64,000 nt of DNA from Camelus bactrianus. Taxonomy: Eukaryota; Chordata; Mammalia; Artiodactyla; Camelidae. The DNA lies in NCBI RefSeq assembly GCF_048773025.1, contig NC_133555.1, forward strand, positions 56,181,206 to 56,245,205, read 5' to 3'. Every line of letters starts with the position of its first letter. Within the stretch, counting starts at the first letter, position 1. Below, in pieces: positions 25,397 through 38,090 of this stretch. The translations under genes and the position numbers were made by a program. Below the pieces are notes generated by a model that searched no databases, was not told the origin of the DNA, and saw only the letters and a list, made by a program, of their open reading frames with translations.

Positions 25397-27885
25397 GTAA
25401 AACCGAGTTGGAGCTAGTATCTCCCCATATATATGTATGGATTGGGGTTTGCAACTGAAAAAAAACTTTGTGTTCCCAACAAGCTAGGTGAAGGACGGCT
25501 TTCACACACACTTATCTCTCAGAACTGAGCAAGTGGAGAGACGTTCGTTCATCTAGCACCAAGGGAACGGTTTGCAAGAGACACTTTTTCTCTGCTTTCT
25601 CAGTCTGTTTCCTAGTGCCGGATTGAAGTTCCTGCAGTTTTCACTGTAAAAGCGAGTTGCAGCTAGTACCTACCCATATATATGTATGGAATGGAGTTTG
25701 CAACTGAAAAGAAAGTTTGTGTTCCCAACAAGCTAGTTGAAGGATTGCTTTCACACACACTTATCTCTCAGAACTGAGCAAGTGGAGAGAAGTTCGTTCA
25801 TCTAGCACCAAGGGAACGGGTTGCAGGAGACACTTTTTCTCTGCTTTCTCAGTCTGTTTCCTAGTGCCGGTTTGAAGTTCCTGCAGTTTTCTCTGTGAAA
25901 CCGAGTTGGAGCTTGTACCTCCCCATATATATGTATGGAATGGAGTTTGCAACTGAAAAGAAACTTTGTGTTCCCAACAAGCTAGGTGAAGGACGGCTAC
26001 CACACACACTAAACTCTCAGAACTGGGCAAGTGGAGAGACGTTCGTTCATCTAGCACCAAGGGAACGGTTTGCAGGAGACACTTTTTCTCTGCTTTCTCA
26101 GTCTGTTTCCTAGTGCCGGTTTGAATTTCCTGCAGTTTTCACTGTAAAACAGATTTGGAGCTAGTACCTCCCCATATATATGTATGGAATGGAGTTTGCA
26201 ACTGAAAAGAAACTTTGTGTTCCCAACAAGCTAGGTGAAGGACGGCTTTCACACACGCTTATCTCTCAGAACTGAGCAAGTGGAGAGACGTTCGTTCATC
26301 TAGCACCAAGTGAACGGTTTGCTGGAGACACTTTTTCTCTGCTTCCTCAGTCTGTTTCCTAGTGCCGGTTTGAAGTTCCTGCAGTTTTCACTGTAAAACC
26401 GAGTTGGAGCTAGTACCTCCCCATATATATGTGTGGAATGGAGTTTGCAACTGAAAAGAAACTTTGTGTTCCCAACAATCTAGGTGAAGTACGGCTTTCA
26501 CACACGCTAATCTCTCGGAACTGAGCAAGTGGAGAGAAGTTCGTTCATCTAGCACCAAGGGAACGGGTTGCAGGAGACACATTTTCTCTGCTTTCTCAGT
26601 CTGTTTCCTAGTGCCGGTATGAAGTTCCTGCAGTTTTCACTGTGAAACCGAGTTGGAGCTTGTACCTCCCCATATATATGTATGGAATGGAGTTTGCAAC
26701 TGAAAAGAAACTTTGTGTTCTCAACAAGCTAGGTGAAGGACGGCTTTCACACACATTTATCTCTCAGAACTGAGCAAGTGGAGAGACGTTCGTTCATCTA
26801 GCACCAAGGGAACGGTTTGCAGGAGACACTTTTTCTCTGCTTTCTCAGTCTGTTTCCCAGTGCCGGTTTGAAGTTCCTGCAGTTTTCTCTGTGAAACAGA
26901 GTTGGAGCTTGTACCTCCCCATATATATGTATGGAATGGAGTTTGCAACTGAAAAGAAACTTTGTGTTCCCAACAAGCTAGTTGAAGGATGGCTGTAACA
27001 CACACTTATCTCTCAGAACTGAGCAGGTGGAGAGACGTTCGTTCATCTAGCATCAAGGGAACGGGTTGCAGGAGACACATTTTCTCTGCTTTCTCAGTCT
27101 GTTTCCTAGTGCCGGTTTGAAGTTCCTGCAGTTTTCACTGTGAAAACGAGTTGGAGCTTGTAACTCCCCATATATATATATGGAATGGAGTTTGCAACTG
27201 AAAAGAAACTTTGTGTTCCCAACAAGCTACGTGAAGGACGGCTTTCACACACACTTATCCCTCAGATCTGAGCAAGTGGAGAGACGTTCGTTCATCTAGC
27301 ACCAAGGGAACGGTTTGCAGGAGACACATTTCTCTGCTATCTCAGTCTGTTTCCTAGTGCCGGTTTGAAGTTCCTGCAGTTTTCACTGTGAAACCGAGTA
27401 GGAGTTTGTACCTCCCCATATATATGTATGGAATGGAGTTTGCAACTGAAAAGAAACTTTGTGTTCCCAACAAGTTAGGTGAAGGACGGCTTTCACACAC
27501 ACTTATCTCTCAGAACTGAGCAAGTGGAGAGACTTTCGTTCATCTAGCACCAATGGAACGGTTTGCAGGAGACACTTTTTCTCTGCTTTCTCAGTCTTTT
27601 TCCTAGTGCCGTCTTGAAGTTCCTGCAGTTTTCACTGTAAAACCGAGTTGGAGCTTGTACCTCCCCATATATATGTATGGAATGGAGTTTGCATCTGAAA
27701 AGTAACTTTGTGTTCCCAACAAGCTAGTTGAAGGACGGCCTTCACACACACTTATCTCTCAGAACTGAGCAAGTGGAGAGACGTTCGTTCATCTAGCACC
27801 AAGGGAACGGTTTGCAGAAGACATTTTTTCTCTGCTTTCTCAGTCTGTTTCCTAGTGCCGGTTTGAAGTTCCTGCAGTTTTCACT

Positions 27886-30800
27886 GTAAAACCGAGTTGC
27901 AGCTAGTACCTCCCCATATATATGTATGGAATGGGGTTTGCAACTGAAAAGAATGTTTGTGTTCCCAACAAGCTAGTTGAAGGATGGCTTTCACACACAC
28001 TTATCTCTCAGAACTGAGCAAGTGGAGAGACGTTCGTTCATCTAGCACCAAGGGAACGGGTTGCAGGAGACACTTTTTCTCTGCTTTCTCAGTCTGTTTC
28101 CTAGTGCCGGTTTGAAGTTCCTGCAGTTTTCTCTGTGAAAGAGAGTTGGAGATTGTACCTCCCCATATATATGTATGGAATGGAGTTTGCAACTGAAAAG
28201 AAACTTAGTGTTCACAACAAGCTAAGTGAAGGACGGCTTTCACACACACTTATCTCTCAGAACTGAGCAAGTGGAGAGACGTTCGTTCATCTAGCACCTA
28301 GGGAACGGTTTGCAGGAGACACATTTTCTCTGCTTTCTCAGTCTGTTTCCTAGTGCCGGTTTGAAGTTCCTGCAGTTTTCACTGTGAAACCGAGTTGGAG
28401 CTTCTACCTCCCCATATATATGTATGGAATGGAGTTTGCAACTGAAAAGAAACTTTGTGTTCCCAACAAGCTAGGTGAAGGACGGCTTTCACACACACAT
28501 ATTCTCAGAACTGAGCAAGTGGAGAGATGTTCGTTTATCTAGCACCAAGGGAACGGGTTGCAGGAGACACTTTTTCTCTGCATTCTCAGTCTGTTTCCTA
28601 GTTCCGGTTTGAAGTTCCTGCAAGTTTCACTGTCAAACCGAGTTGAAGCTAGTACCTCCCCTTATATATGTATGGAATGGAGTTTGCAACTGAAAAGAAA
28701 CTTTGTGTTCCCAACAAGCTAGGTGAAGGACGGCTTTCACACACGCTTATCTCTCAGAACTGAGCAAGTGGAGAGACGTTCGTTCATTTAGCACCAAGGG
28801 AACTGTTTGCTGGAGACACTTTTTCTCTGCTTTCTCAGTCTGTTTCCTAGTGCCGGTTTGAAGTTCCTGCAGTTTTCACTGTAAAACCGAGTTGGAGCTA
28901 GTACCTCCCCATATATATGTATGGAATGGAGTTTGCAACTGAAAAGAAACTTTGTGTTCCCAACAAGCTAGGTGAAGGACGGCTTTCACACACGCTAATC
29001 TCTCGGAACTGAGCAAGTGGAGAGAAGTTCGTTCATCTAGCACCAAGGGAACGGGTTGCAGGAGACACATTTTCTCTGCTTTCTCAGTCTGTTTCCTAGT
29101 GCCGGTTTGAAGTTCCTGCAGTTTTCACTGTAAAACAGAGTTTTAGCTAGTACCTCCCCATATATATGTATGGAGAGGGTTTTGCAACTGAAAAGAAACT
29201 TTGTGTTCCCAACAAGCTAGGTGAAGGACGGCTTTCACACACACTTATCTCTCAGAACTGAGCAAGTGGAGATACGTTCGTTCATCTAGCACTAAGGGAA
29301 CGAGTTGCAGGAGACACATTTTCTCTGCTTTCTCAGTCTGTTTCCTAGTGCCGGTTTGAAGTTCCTGCAGTTTTCACTGTAAAACCGAGTTGGAGCTAGT
29401 ACCACCCCATATATATGTATGGAATGGAGTTTGCAACTGAAAAGAAACTTTGTGTTCCCAACAAGCTAGTTGAAGGATGGCTTTCACACACACTTATTTC
29501 TCAGAACTGAGCAAGTGGAGAGACGTTCGTTCATCTAGCACCAAGGGAACGGGTTGCAGGAGACACATTTTCTCTGCTTTCTCAGACTGTTTCCTAGTGC
29601 CGGTTTGAAGTTCCTGCAGTTTTCACTGTGAAACCGAGTTGGAGCTTTTACCTCCCCATATATATGTATGGAATGGAGTTTGCAACTGAAAAGAAACTTC
29701 GTGTTCCCAACAAGCTAGTTGAAGGACGGCTTTCACACACACTTATCTCTCAGAACTGAGCAAGTGGAGAGACGTTCGTTCATCTAGCACCAAGGGAACG
29801 GGTTGCAGGAGACACTTTTTCTCTGCATTCTCAGTCTGTTTCCTAGTTCCGGTTTGAAGTTCCTCCAGTTTTCACTGTCAAACCGAGTTGGAGCTTGTAC
29901 CTCCCCTTATATATGTATGGAATGAAGTTTGCAACTGAAAAGAAACTTTGTGTTCCCAACAAGCTAGGTGAAGGACGGCTTTCACACACACTTATCTCTC
30001 AGAACTGAGCAAGTGGAGAGACGTTCGTTCATCTAGCACCAAGGGAACGGTTTGCAGGAGACACTTTATCTCTGGTTTCTCAGTCTGTTTCCTAGTGCCG
30101 GTTTGAAGTTCCTGCAGTTTCACTGTGAAACCGAGTTGGAGCTTGTACCTCCCCATATATATGTATGGAATGGGGTTTGCAACTGAAAAGAATGTTTGTG
30201 TTCCCAACAAGCTAGTTGAAGTATGGCTTTCACACACACTTACTTCTCAGAACTGAGCAAGTGGAGAGACCTTCGTTCATCTAGCACCAAGAGAACGCTT
30301 TGCAGGAGACACGTTTTCTCTGCTTTCTCAGTCTGTTTCCTAGTGCCGGTTTGAAGTTCCTGCAGTTTTCTCTGTGAAACAGAGTTGGAGCTTGTACCTC
30401 CCCATATATATGTATGGAATGGAGTTTGCAACTGAAAAGAAACTTTGTGTTCACAACAAGCTAAGTGAAGGACGGCTTTCACACACACTTATCTCTCAGA
30501 ACTGAGCAAGTGGAGAGACGTTCGTTCATCTAGCACCAAGGGAACGTTTTGCAGGAGACACTTTTTCTCTGCTTTCTCAGTCTGTTTCCTAGTGCCGGTT
30601 TGAAGTTCCTGCAGTTTTCACTGTAAAACCGAGTTGGAGCTAGTACCTCCCCATATATATGTATGGAATGGAGTTTGCAACTGAAAAGAAACTTTGTGTT
30701 CCCAACAAGCTAGGTGAAGGATGGCTTTAACACACACTTATCTCTCAGAACTGAGCAAGTGGAGAGACGTTCGTTCATCTAGCATAAAGGGAACGGTTTG

Positions 30801-31120
30801 CAGGAGACACTTTTTCTCTGCTTTCTCAGTCTGTTTCCTAGTGCCGGTTTGAAGTTCCTGCAATTTTCACTGTAAAACCGAGTTGGAGCTTGTATCTCCC
30901 CATATATATGTATGGATTGGTGTTTGCAACTGAAAAGAAACTTTGTGTTCCCAACAAGCTAGGTGAAGGACGGCTTTCACACACACTTAACTCTCAGAAC
31001 TGAGCAAGTGGAGAGACGTTCGTTCATCTAGCACCAAGGGAACGGTTTGCAAGGGACACTTTTTCTCTGCTTTCTCAGTCTGTTTCCTAGTGCCGGTTTG
31101 AAGTTCCTGCAGTTTTCACT
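27886..31120. repeat. 13-monomer HOR, copy 1 (3,235 bp)
   Basis: Thirteen monomers starting with GTTGCAGCTAG / GAATGTTTG. Marks include CTCTGTGAAAGAGAG, CACCTAGGGAACGG, the one-base-short CACACATATTCTCAG with GAGATGTTCG, CACGCTAATCTCTCGG, CTTCGTGTTCCC, CTCCAGTTTTCAC and GAATGAAGTTTGC. All recur at about +3,235. Confidence 0.92.
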
Positions 31121-34107
31121 GTAAAACCGAGTTGCAGCTAGTACCTCCCCATATATATGTATGGAATGGGGTTTGCAACTGAAAAGAATGTTTGTGTTCC
31201 CAACAAGCTAGTTGAAGGATGGCTTTCACACACACTTATCTCTCAGAACTGAGCAATTGGAGAGACGTTCGTTCATCTAGCACCAAGGGAACGGGTTGCA
31301 GTAGACACTTTTTCTCTGCTTTCTCAGTCTGTTTCCTAGTGCCGGTATGAAGTTCCTGCAGTTTTCTCTGTGAAAGAGAGTTGGAGCTTGTACCTCCCCA
31401 TATATATGTATGGAATGGAGTTTGCAACTGAAAAGAAACTTTGTGTTCACAACAAGCTAAGTGAAGGACGGCTTTCACACACACTTATCTCTCAGAACTG
31501 AGCAAGTGGAGAGACGTTCGTTCATCTAGCACCTAGGGAACGGTTTGCAGGAGACACATTTTCTCTGCTTTCTCAGTCTGTTTCCTAGTGCCGGTTTGAA
31601 GTTCCTGCAGTTTTCACTGTGAAACCGAGTTGGAGCTTCTACCTCCCCATATATATGTATGGAATGGAGTTTGCAACTGAAAAGAAACTTTGTGTTCCCA
31701 ACAAGCTAGGTGAAGGACGGCTTTCACACACACATATTCTCAGAACTGAGCAAGTGGAGAGATGTTCGTTCATCTAGCACCAAGGGAACGGGTTGCAGGA
31801 GACACTTTTTCTCTGCATTCTCAGTCTGTTTCCTAGTTCCGGTTTGAAGTTCCTGCAGGTTTCACTGTCAAACCGAGTTGAAGCTAGTACCTCCCCTTAT
31901 ATATGTATGGAATGGAGTTTGCAACTGAAAAGAAACTTTGTGTTCCCAACAAGCTAGGTGAAGGACGGCTTTCACACACGCTTATCTCTCAGAACTGAGC
32001 AAGTGGAGAGACGTTCGTTCATTTAGCACCAAGGGAACTGTTTGCTGGAGACACTTTTTCTCTGCTTTCTCAGTCTGTTTCCTAGTGCCGGTTTGAAGTT
32101 CCTGCAGTTTTCACTGTGAAACCGAGTTGGAGCTTGTACCTCCCCATATATATGTATGGAATGGAGTTTGCAACTGAAAAGAAACTTTGTGTTCCCAACA
32201 AGCTAGGTGAAGGACGGCTTTCACACACGCTAAACTCTCGGAACTGAGCAAGTGGAGAGAATTTCGTTCATTTAGCACCAAGGGAACGGGTTGCAGGAGA
32301 CACTTTTTCTCTGCTTTCTCAGTCTGTTTCCTAGTGCCGGTTTGAAGTTCCTGCAGTTTTCACTGTAAAACAGAGTTGGAGCTAGTACCTCCCCATATAT
32401 ATGTATGGAGTGGGTTTTGCAACTGAAAAGAAACTTTGTGTTCCCAACAAGCTAGGTGAAGGACGGCTTTCACACACACTTATCTCTCAGAACTGAGCTA
32501 GTGGAGATACGTTCGTTCATCTAGCACCAAGGGAACGAGTTGCAGGAGACACATTTTCTCTGCTTTCTCAGTCTGTTTCCTAGTGCCGGTTTGAAGTTCC
32601 TGCAGTTTTCACTGTAAAACCGAGTTGGAGCTAGTACCACCCCTTATATATGTATGGAATGGATTTTGCAACTGAAAAGAAACTTTGTGTTCCCAACAAG
32701 CTAGTTGAAGGATGGCTTTCACACACACTTATCTCTCAGAACTGAGCAAGTGGAGAGACGTTCGTTCATCTAGCACCAAGGGAACGGGTTGCAGGAGACA
32801 CATTTCCTCTGCTTTCTCAGACTGTTTCCTAGTGCCGGTTTGAAGTTCCTGCAGTTTTCACTGTGAAACCGAGTTGGAGCTTTTACCTCCCCATATATAT
32901 GTATGGAATGGAGTTTGCAACTGAAAAGAAACTTCGTGTTCCCAACAAGCTAGGTGAAGGACGGCTTTCACACACACTTATCTCTCAGAACTGAGCAAGT
33001 GGAGAGACGTTCGTTCATCTAGCACCAAGGGAACGCGTTGCAGGAGACACTTTTTCTCTGCATTCTCAGTCTGTTTCCTAGTTCCGGTTTGAAGTTCCTC
33101 CAGTTTTCACTGTCAAACCGAGTTGGAGCTAGTACCTCCCTTTATATATGTATGGAATGAAGTTTGCAACTGAAAAGAAACTTTGTGTTCCCAACAAGCT
33201 AGGTGAAGGACGGCTTTCACACACACTTATCTCTCAGAACTGAGCAAGTGGAGAGACGTTCGTTCATCTAGCACCAAGGGAACGGTTTGCAGGAGACACT
33301 TTATCTCTGGTTTCTCAGTCTGTTTCCTAGTGCCGGTTTGACGTTCCTGCAGTTTTCACTGTGAAACCGAGTTGGAGCTTGTACCTCCCCATATATATGT
33401 ATGGAATGGGGTTTGCAACTGAAAAGAATGTTTGTGTTCCCAACAAGCTAGTTGAAGTATGGCTTTCACACACACTTACCTCTCAGAACTGAGCAAGTGG
33501 AGAGACCTTCGTTCATCTAGCACCAAGAGAACGGGTTGCAGGAGACACTTTTTCTCTGCTTTCTCAGTCTGTTTCCTAGTGCCGGTTTGAAGTTCCTGCA
33601 GTTTTCTCTGTGAAACAGAGTTGGAGCTTGTACCTCCCCATATATATGTATGGAAAGGAGTTTGCAACTGAAAAGAAACTTTGTGTTCACAACAAGCTAA
33701 GTGAAGGAAGGCTTTCACACACACTTATCTCTCAGAACTGAGCAAGTGGAGAGACGTTCGTTCATCTAGCACCAAGGGAACGTTTTGCAGGAGACACTTT
33801 TTCTCTGCTTTCTCAGTCTGTTTCCTAGTGCCTGTTTGAAGTTCCTGCAGTTTTCACTGTAAAACCGAGTTGGAGCTAGTACCTCCCCATATATATGTAT
33901 GGAATGGAGTTTGCAACTGAAAAGAAACTTTGTGTTCCCAACAAGCTAGGTGAAGGACGGCTTTCACACACGCTTATCTCTCAGAACTGAGCAAGTGGAG
34001 AGACTTTCGTTCATCTAGCACCAAGGGAACGAGTTGCAGGAGACACATTTTCTCTGCTTTCTCAGTCTGTTTCCTAGTGCCGGTTTGAAGTTCCTGCAGT
34101 TTTCACT
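31121..34107. repeat. 13-monomer HOR, copy 2 (12 of 13 monomers)
   Basis: Repeats 27886-30871 in order. The thirteenth monomer of copy 1 (GTATCTCCCC, GGATTGGTG) has no partner: at 34108 the sequence continues as a GAATCTGAAAAG monomer. Differences are scattered (for example GTGAAACCGAG at about 32112 for TAAAACCGAG, CCCTTTATATATG near 33140). Confidence 0.9.
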
Positions 34108-36098
34108 GTAAAACCGAGTTGGAGCTAGTACCTCCCCATATATATGTATGGAATGGAGTTTGAATCTGAAAAGAAAGTTTGTGTTCCCAACAAGCTAGTT
34201 GAAGGATGGCTTTCACACACACTTATCTCTCAGAACTGAGCAAGTGGAGAGACGTTCGTTCATCTAGCACCAAGGGAACGGGTTGCAGGGACCCATTTTC
34301 TCTGCTTTCTCAGTCTGTTTCCTAGTGCCGGTTTGAAGTTCCTGCAGTTTTCACTGTGAAACCGAGTTGGAGCTTGTACCTCCCCATATATATGTATGGA
34401 ATGGAGTTTGCAACTGAAAAGGAACTTTGTGTTCCCAACAAGCTGGGTGAAGGACGGCTTTCACACACACTTATCTCTCAGAACTGAGCAAGTGGAGAGA
34501 CGTTCGTTCATCTAGCACCAAGGGAACGGTTTGCAGGAGACACTTTTTCTCTGCTTTCTCAGTCCGTTTCCTAGTGCCGGTTTGAATTTCCTGCAGTTTT
34601 CACTGTGAAAACGGGTTGGAGCTTGTACCTCCCCATATATATGTATGGAATGGGGTTTGCAACTGAAAAGAAACTTTGTGTTCCCAACAAGATACGTGAA
34701 GGACGGCTTTCACACACACTTATCTCTCAGAACTGAGCAAGTGGAGAGACGTTCGTTCATCTAGCACCAAGGGAACGGTTTGCAGGAGACACATTTTCTC
34801 TGCTTTCTCAGTCTGTTTCCTAGTGCCGGTTTGAAGTTCCTGCAGTTTTCACTGTGAAACCGAGTTGGAGCTTGTACCTCCCCATATATATGTATGGAAT
34901 GGAGTTTGCAACTGAAAAGAAACTTAGTGTTCCCAACAAGTTAGGTGAAGGACGGCTTTCACACACACTTATCTCTCAGAACTGAGCAAGTGGAGAGACG
35001 TTCGTTCATCTAGCACCAAGGGAACGGTTTGCAAGAGACACTTTTTCTCTGCTTTCTCAGTCTGTTTCCTAGTGCCGGTTTGAAATTCCTGCAGTTTTCA
35101 CTGTAAAACCGAGTTGCAGCTAATACCTCCCCATATATATGTATGGAATGGAGTTTGCAACTGAAAAGAATGTTTGTGTTCCCAACAAGCTACTTGAAGG
35201 ATGGCTTTCACACACACATATCTCTCAGAACTGAGCAAGTGGAGAGACGTTCGTTCATCTAGCACCAAGGGAACGGGTTGCAGGAGACACTTTTTCTCTG
35301 CTTTCTCAGTCTGTTTCCTAGTGCCGGTTTGAAGTTCCTGCAGTTTTCTCTGTGAAACAGATTTGGAGCTTGTACCTCCCCATATATATGTATGGAATGG
35401 AGTTTGCAACTGAAAAGAAACTTTGTGTTCACAACAAGCTATGTGAAGGACGGCTTTCACACACACTTATCTCTCAGAACTGAGCAAGTGGAGAGACGTT
35501 CGTTCATCTAGCACAAAGGGAACGGTGTGCAGGAGAAACTTTTTCTCTGCTTTCTCAGTCTGTTTCCTAGTGCCGGTTTGAAGTTCCTGCAGTTTTCACT
35601 GTAAAACCGGGTTGGAGCTAGTACCTCCCCATATATATGTATGGAATGGAGTTTGCAACTGAAAAGAAACTTTGTGTTCCCAACAAGCTAGGTGAAGGAC
35701 GGCTTTCACACACGCTTATCTCTCAGAACTGAGCAAGTGGAGAGACTTTCGTTCATCTAGCACCAAGGGAACGGTTTGCAGGAGACACTTTTTCTCTGCT
35801 TTCTCAGTCTGTTTCCTAGTGCCGGTTTGAAGTTCCTGCAGTTTTCACTGTAAAAGCGAGTTGGAGCTAGTACCTCCCCATATATATGTATGGAATGGAG
35901 TTTGCAACTGAAAAGAAACTTTGTGTTCCCAACAAGCTAGGTGAAGGACGGCTTTCACACACGCTAACCTCTCGGAACTGAGCAAGTGGAGAGAAGTTCG
36001 TTCATCTAGCACCAAGGGAACGGGTTGCAGGAGACACTTTTTCTCTGCTTTCTCAGTCTGTTTCCTAGTGCCGGTTTGAAGTTCCTGCAGTTTTCACT
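34108..36098. repeat. Mixed monomers between HOR zones
   Basis: Eight monomers without local tandem period. The last four (from 35103) recur almost 25 kb away at 59748. The first carries AAAGTTTG with AGTTGAAGGATGG, a linked variant pair that becomes common to the right. Confidence 0.82.
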
Positions 36099-36347
36099 GT
36101 AAAACAGAGTTGGAGTTAGTACCTCCCCATATATATGTATGGAGTGGGTTTTGCAACTGAAAAGAAACTTTGTGTTCCCAACAAGCTAGGTGAAGGACGG
36201 CTTTCACACACACATAGCTCTCAGAACTGAGCAAGTGGAGATACGTTCGTTCATCTAGCACCAAGGGAACGGTTTGCAGGAGACACTTTTTCTCTGCTTT
36301 TTCAGTCTGTTTCCTAGTGCCGGTTTGAAGTTCCTGCAGTTTTCACT
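35103..36347. repeat. Block shared with 59748-60991 (offset about 24.6 kb)
   Basis: Marks in order: GTTGCAGCTAA with GCTACTTGAAGG and ACACATATC; CTCTGTGAAACAGATTTGG with CACAAAGGG and ACGGTGTGC; CACGCTTATC with GACTTTCG; CACGCTAACCTCTCGG with AGAAGTTCG; then a TGGAGTGGG monomer. The first four match the distant block well and the fifth less well. Confidence 0.85.
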
Positions 36348-37592
36348 GTAAAACAGAGTTGGAGCTAGTACCTCCCCATATATATGTATGGAGTGGGTTT
36401 TGCAACTGAAAAGAAACTTTGTGTTCCCAACAAGCTAGGTGAAGGACGGCTTTCACACACACATATCTCTCAGAACTGAGCAAGTGGAGATACGTTCGTT
36501 CATCTAGCACCAAGGGAACGGTTTGCAGGAGACACTTTTTCTCTGATTTCTCAGTCTGTTTCCTAGTGCCGGTTTGAAGTTCCTGCAGTTTTCACTGTAA
36601 AACCGAGTTGGAGCTTGTACCTCCCCATATATATGTATGGAATGGTATTTGCAACTGAAAAGAAAGTTTGTGTTCCCAACAAGCTAGTTGAAGGATGGCT
36701 TTCACACACACATATCTCTCAGAACTGAGCAAGTGGAGAGACGTTCGTTCATCTAGCACCAAGGGAACGGGTTGCAGGAGACACTTTTTCTCTGCTTTCT
36801 CAGTCTTTTTCCTAGTGCCGGTTTGAAGTTCCTGCAGTTTTCACTGTGAAACCGAGTTGGAGCTTGTACCACCCCATATATATGTATGGAATGGAGTTTG
36901 CAACTGAAAAGAAAATTTGTGTTCCCAACAAGCTAGGTGAAGGACGGCTTTCACACACACTTATCTCTCAGAACTGAGCAAGTGGAGAGACGTTCGTTCA
37001 TCTAGCACCAAGGGAACGGTTTGCAGGAGACACGTTTTCTCTGCTTTCTCAGTACGTTTCCTAGTGCTGGTTTGAAGTTCCTGCAGTTTTCACTGTAAAA
37101 CCGAGTTGCAGCTAGTACCTCCCCATATATATGTATGGAATGGAGTTTGCAACTGAAAAGAATGTTTGTGTTCCCAACAAGCTAGTTGAAGGATGGCTTT
37201 CACACACACTTATCTCTCAGAACTGAGCAAGTGGAGAGACGTTCGTTCATCTAGCACCAAGGGAACGGGTTACAGGAGACACTTTTTCTCTGCTTTCTCA
37301 GTCTGTTTCCTAGTGCCGGTTTGAAGTTCCTGCAGTTTTCTCTGTGAAACTGAGTTGGAGCTTGTACCTCCCCATATATATGTATGGAATGGAGTTTGCA
37401 ACTGAAAAGAAACTTTGTGTTCCCAACAAGCTAGGTGAAGGACGGCTTTCACACATGCTAATCTCTCGGAACTGAGCAAGTGGAGAGACGTTCGTTCATC
37501 TAGCACCAAGGGAACGTTTTGCAGGAGACACTTTTTCTCTGCTTTCTCAGTCTGTTTCCTAGTGCCTGTTTGAAGTTCCTGCAGTTTTCACT
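36099..37592. repeat. Six-monomer block G, copy 1
   Basis: Order: ACAGAGTTGGAGTTAG with ACATAGCTC; ACAGAG with ACATATCTC and CTCTGATTTC; GAATGGTATTTGC; TACCACCCC with AAAATTTG; GTTGCAGCTAG with GAATGTTTG and GGGTTACAGG; CTCTGTGAAACTGAG with CACATGCTAATC. Recurs at +6,720 and, from its third monomer, at +8,961. Confidence 0.9.
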
Positions 37593-38090
37593 GTAAAATC
37601 GAGTTGGAGCTAGTACCTCCCCATATATATGTATGGAATGGAGTTTGCAACTGAAAAGAAACTTTGTGTTCCCAACAAGCTAGGTGAAGGACGGCTTTCA
37701 CACATGCTAATCTCTCGGAACTGAGCAAGTGGAGAGACGTTCGTTCATCTAGCACCAAGGGAACGGGTTGCAGGAGACACTTTTTCTCTGCTTTCTCAGT
37801 CTCATTCCTAGTGCCTGTTTGATGTTCCTGCAGTTTTCACTGTAAAACAGAGTTGGAGCTAGTACCTCCCCATATATATGTATGGAGTGGGTTTTGCAAC
37901 TGAAAAGAAACTTTGTGTTCCCAACAAGCTAGGTGAAGGACCGCTTTCACACACACTTATCTCTCAGAACTGAGCAGGTGGAGAGACGTTCGTTCATCTA
38001 GCACCAAGGGAACGGGTTGCAGGAGACACATTTTCTCTGCTTTCTCAGTCTGTTTCCTAGTGCCGGTTTGAAGTTCCTGCAGTTTTCACT
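37593..38090. repeat. Two linker monomers before the 7-mer HOR
   Basis: Monomers at 37593 (TAAAATCGAG, CACATGCTAATC, CAGTCTCATTCC, GCCTGTTTGATG) and 37842 (ACAGAG, TGGAGTGGG, GGACCGCTTTCAC, GAGCAGGTGG). The pair returns at 46554 and 46803 with the same rare marks, as part of the 8,961 bp offset duplication. Confidence 0.88.

Larger units (their letters stand above)
18427..27885. repeat. Heterogeneous monomer region with old block duplications
   Basis: About 38 monomers with many private substitutions and no single dominant period. New types appear: CCCCTTATATATG, GAAACCGAGTTGGAGCTTG, GTTGCAGCTAG with GAATGTTTG, CTCTGTGAAACAGAG, GGATTGGGG and CCCCGTATATATGG. Block duplications at offsets of 4,232 and 1,494 bp are listed separately. 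This is the least homogenised part of the window. Confidence 0.85.
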
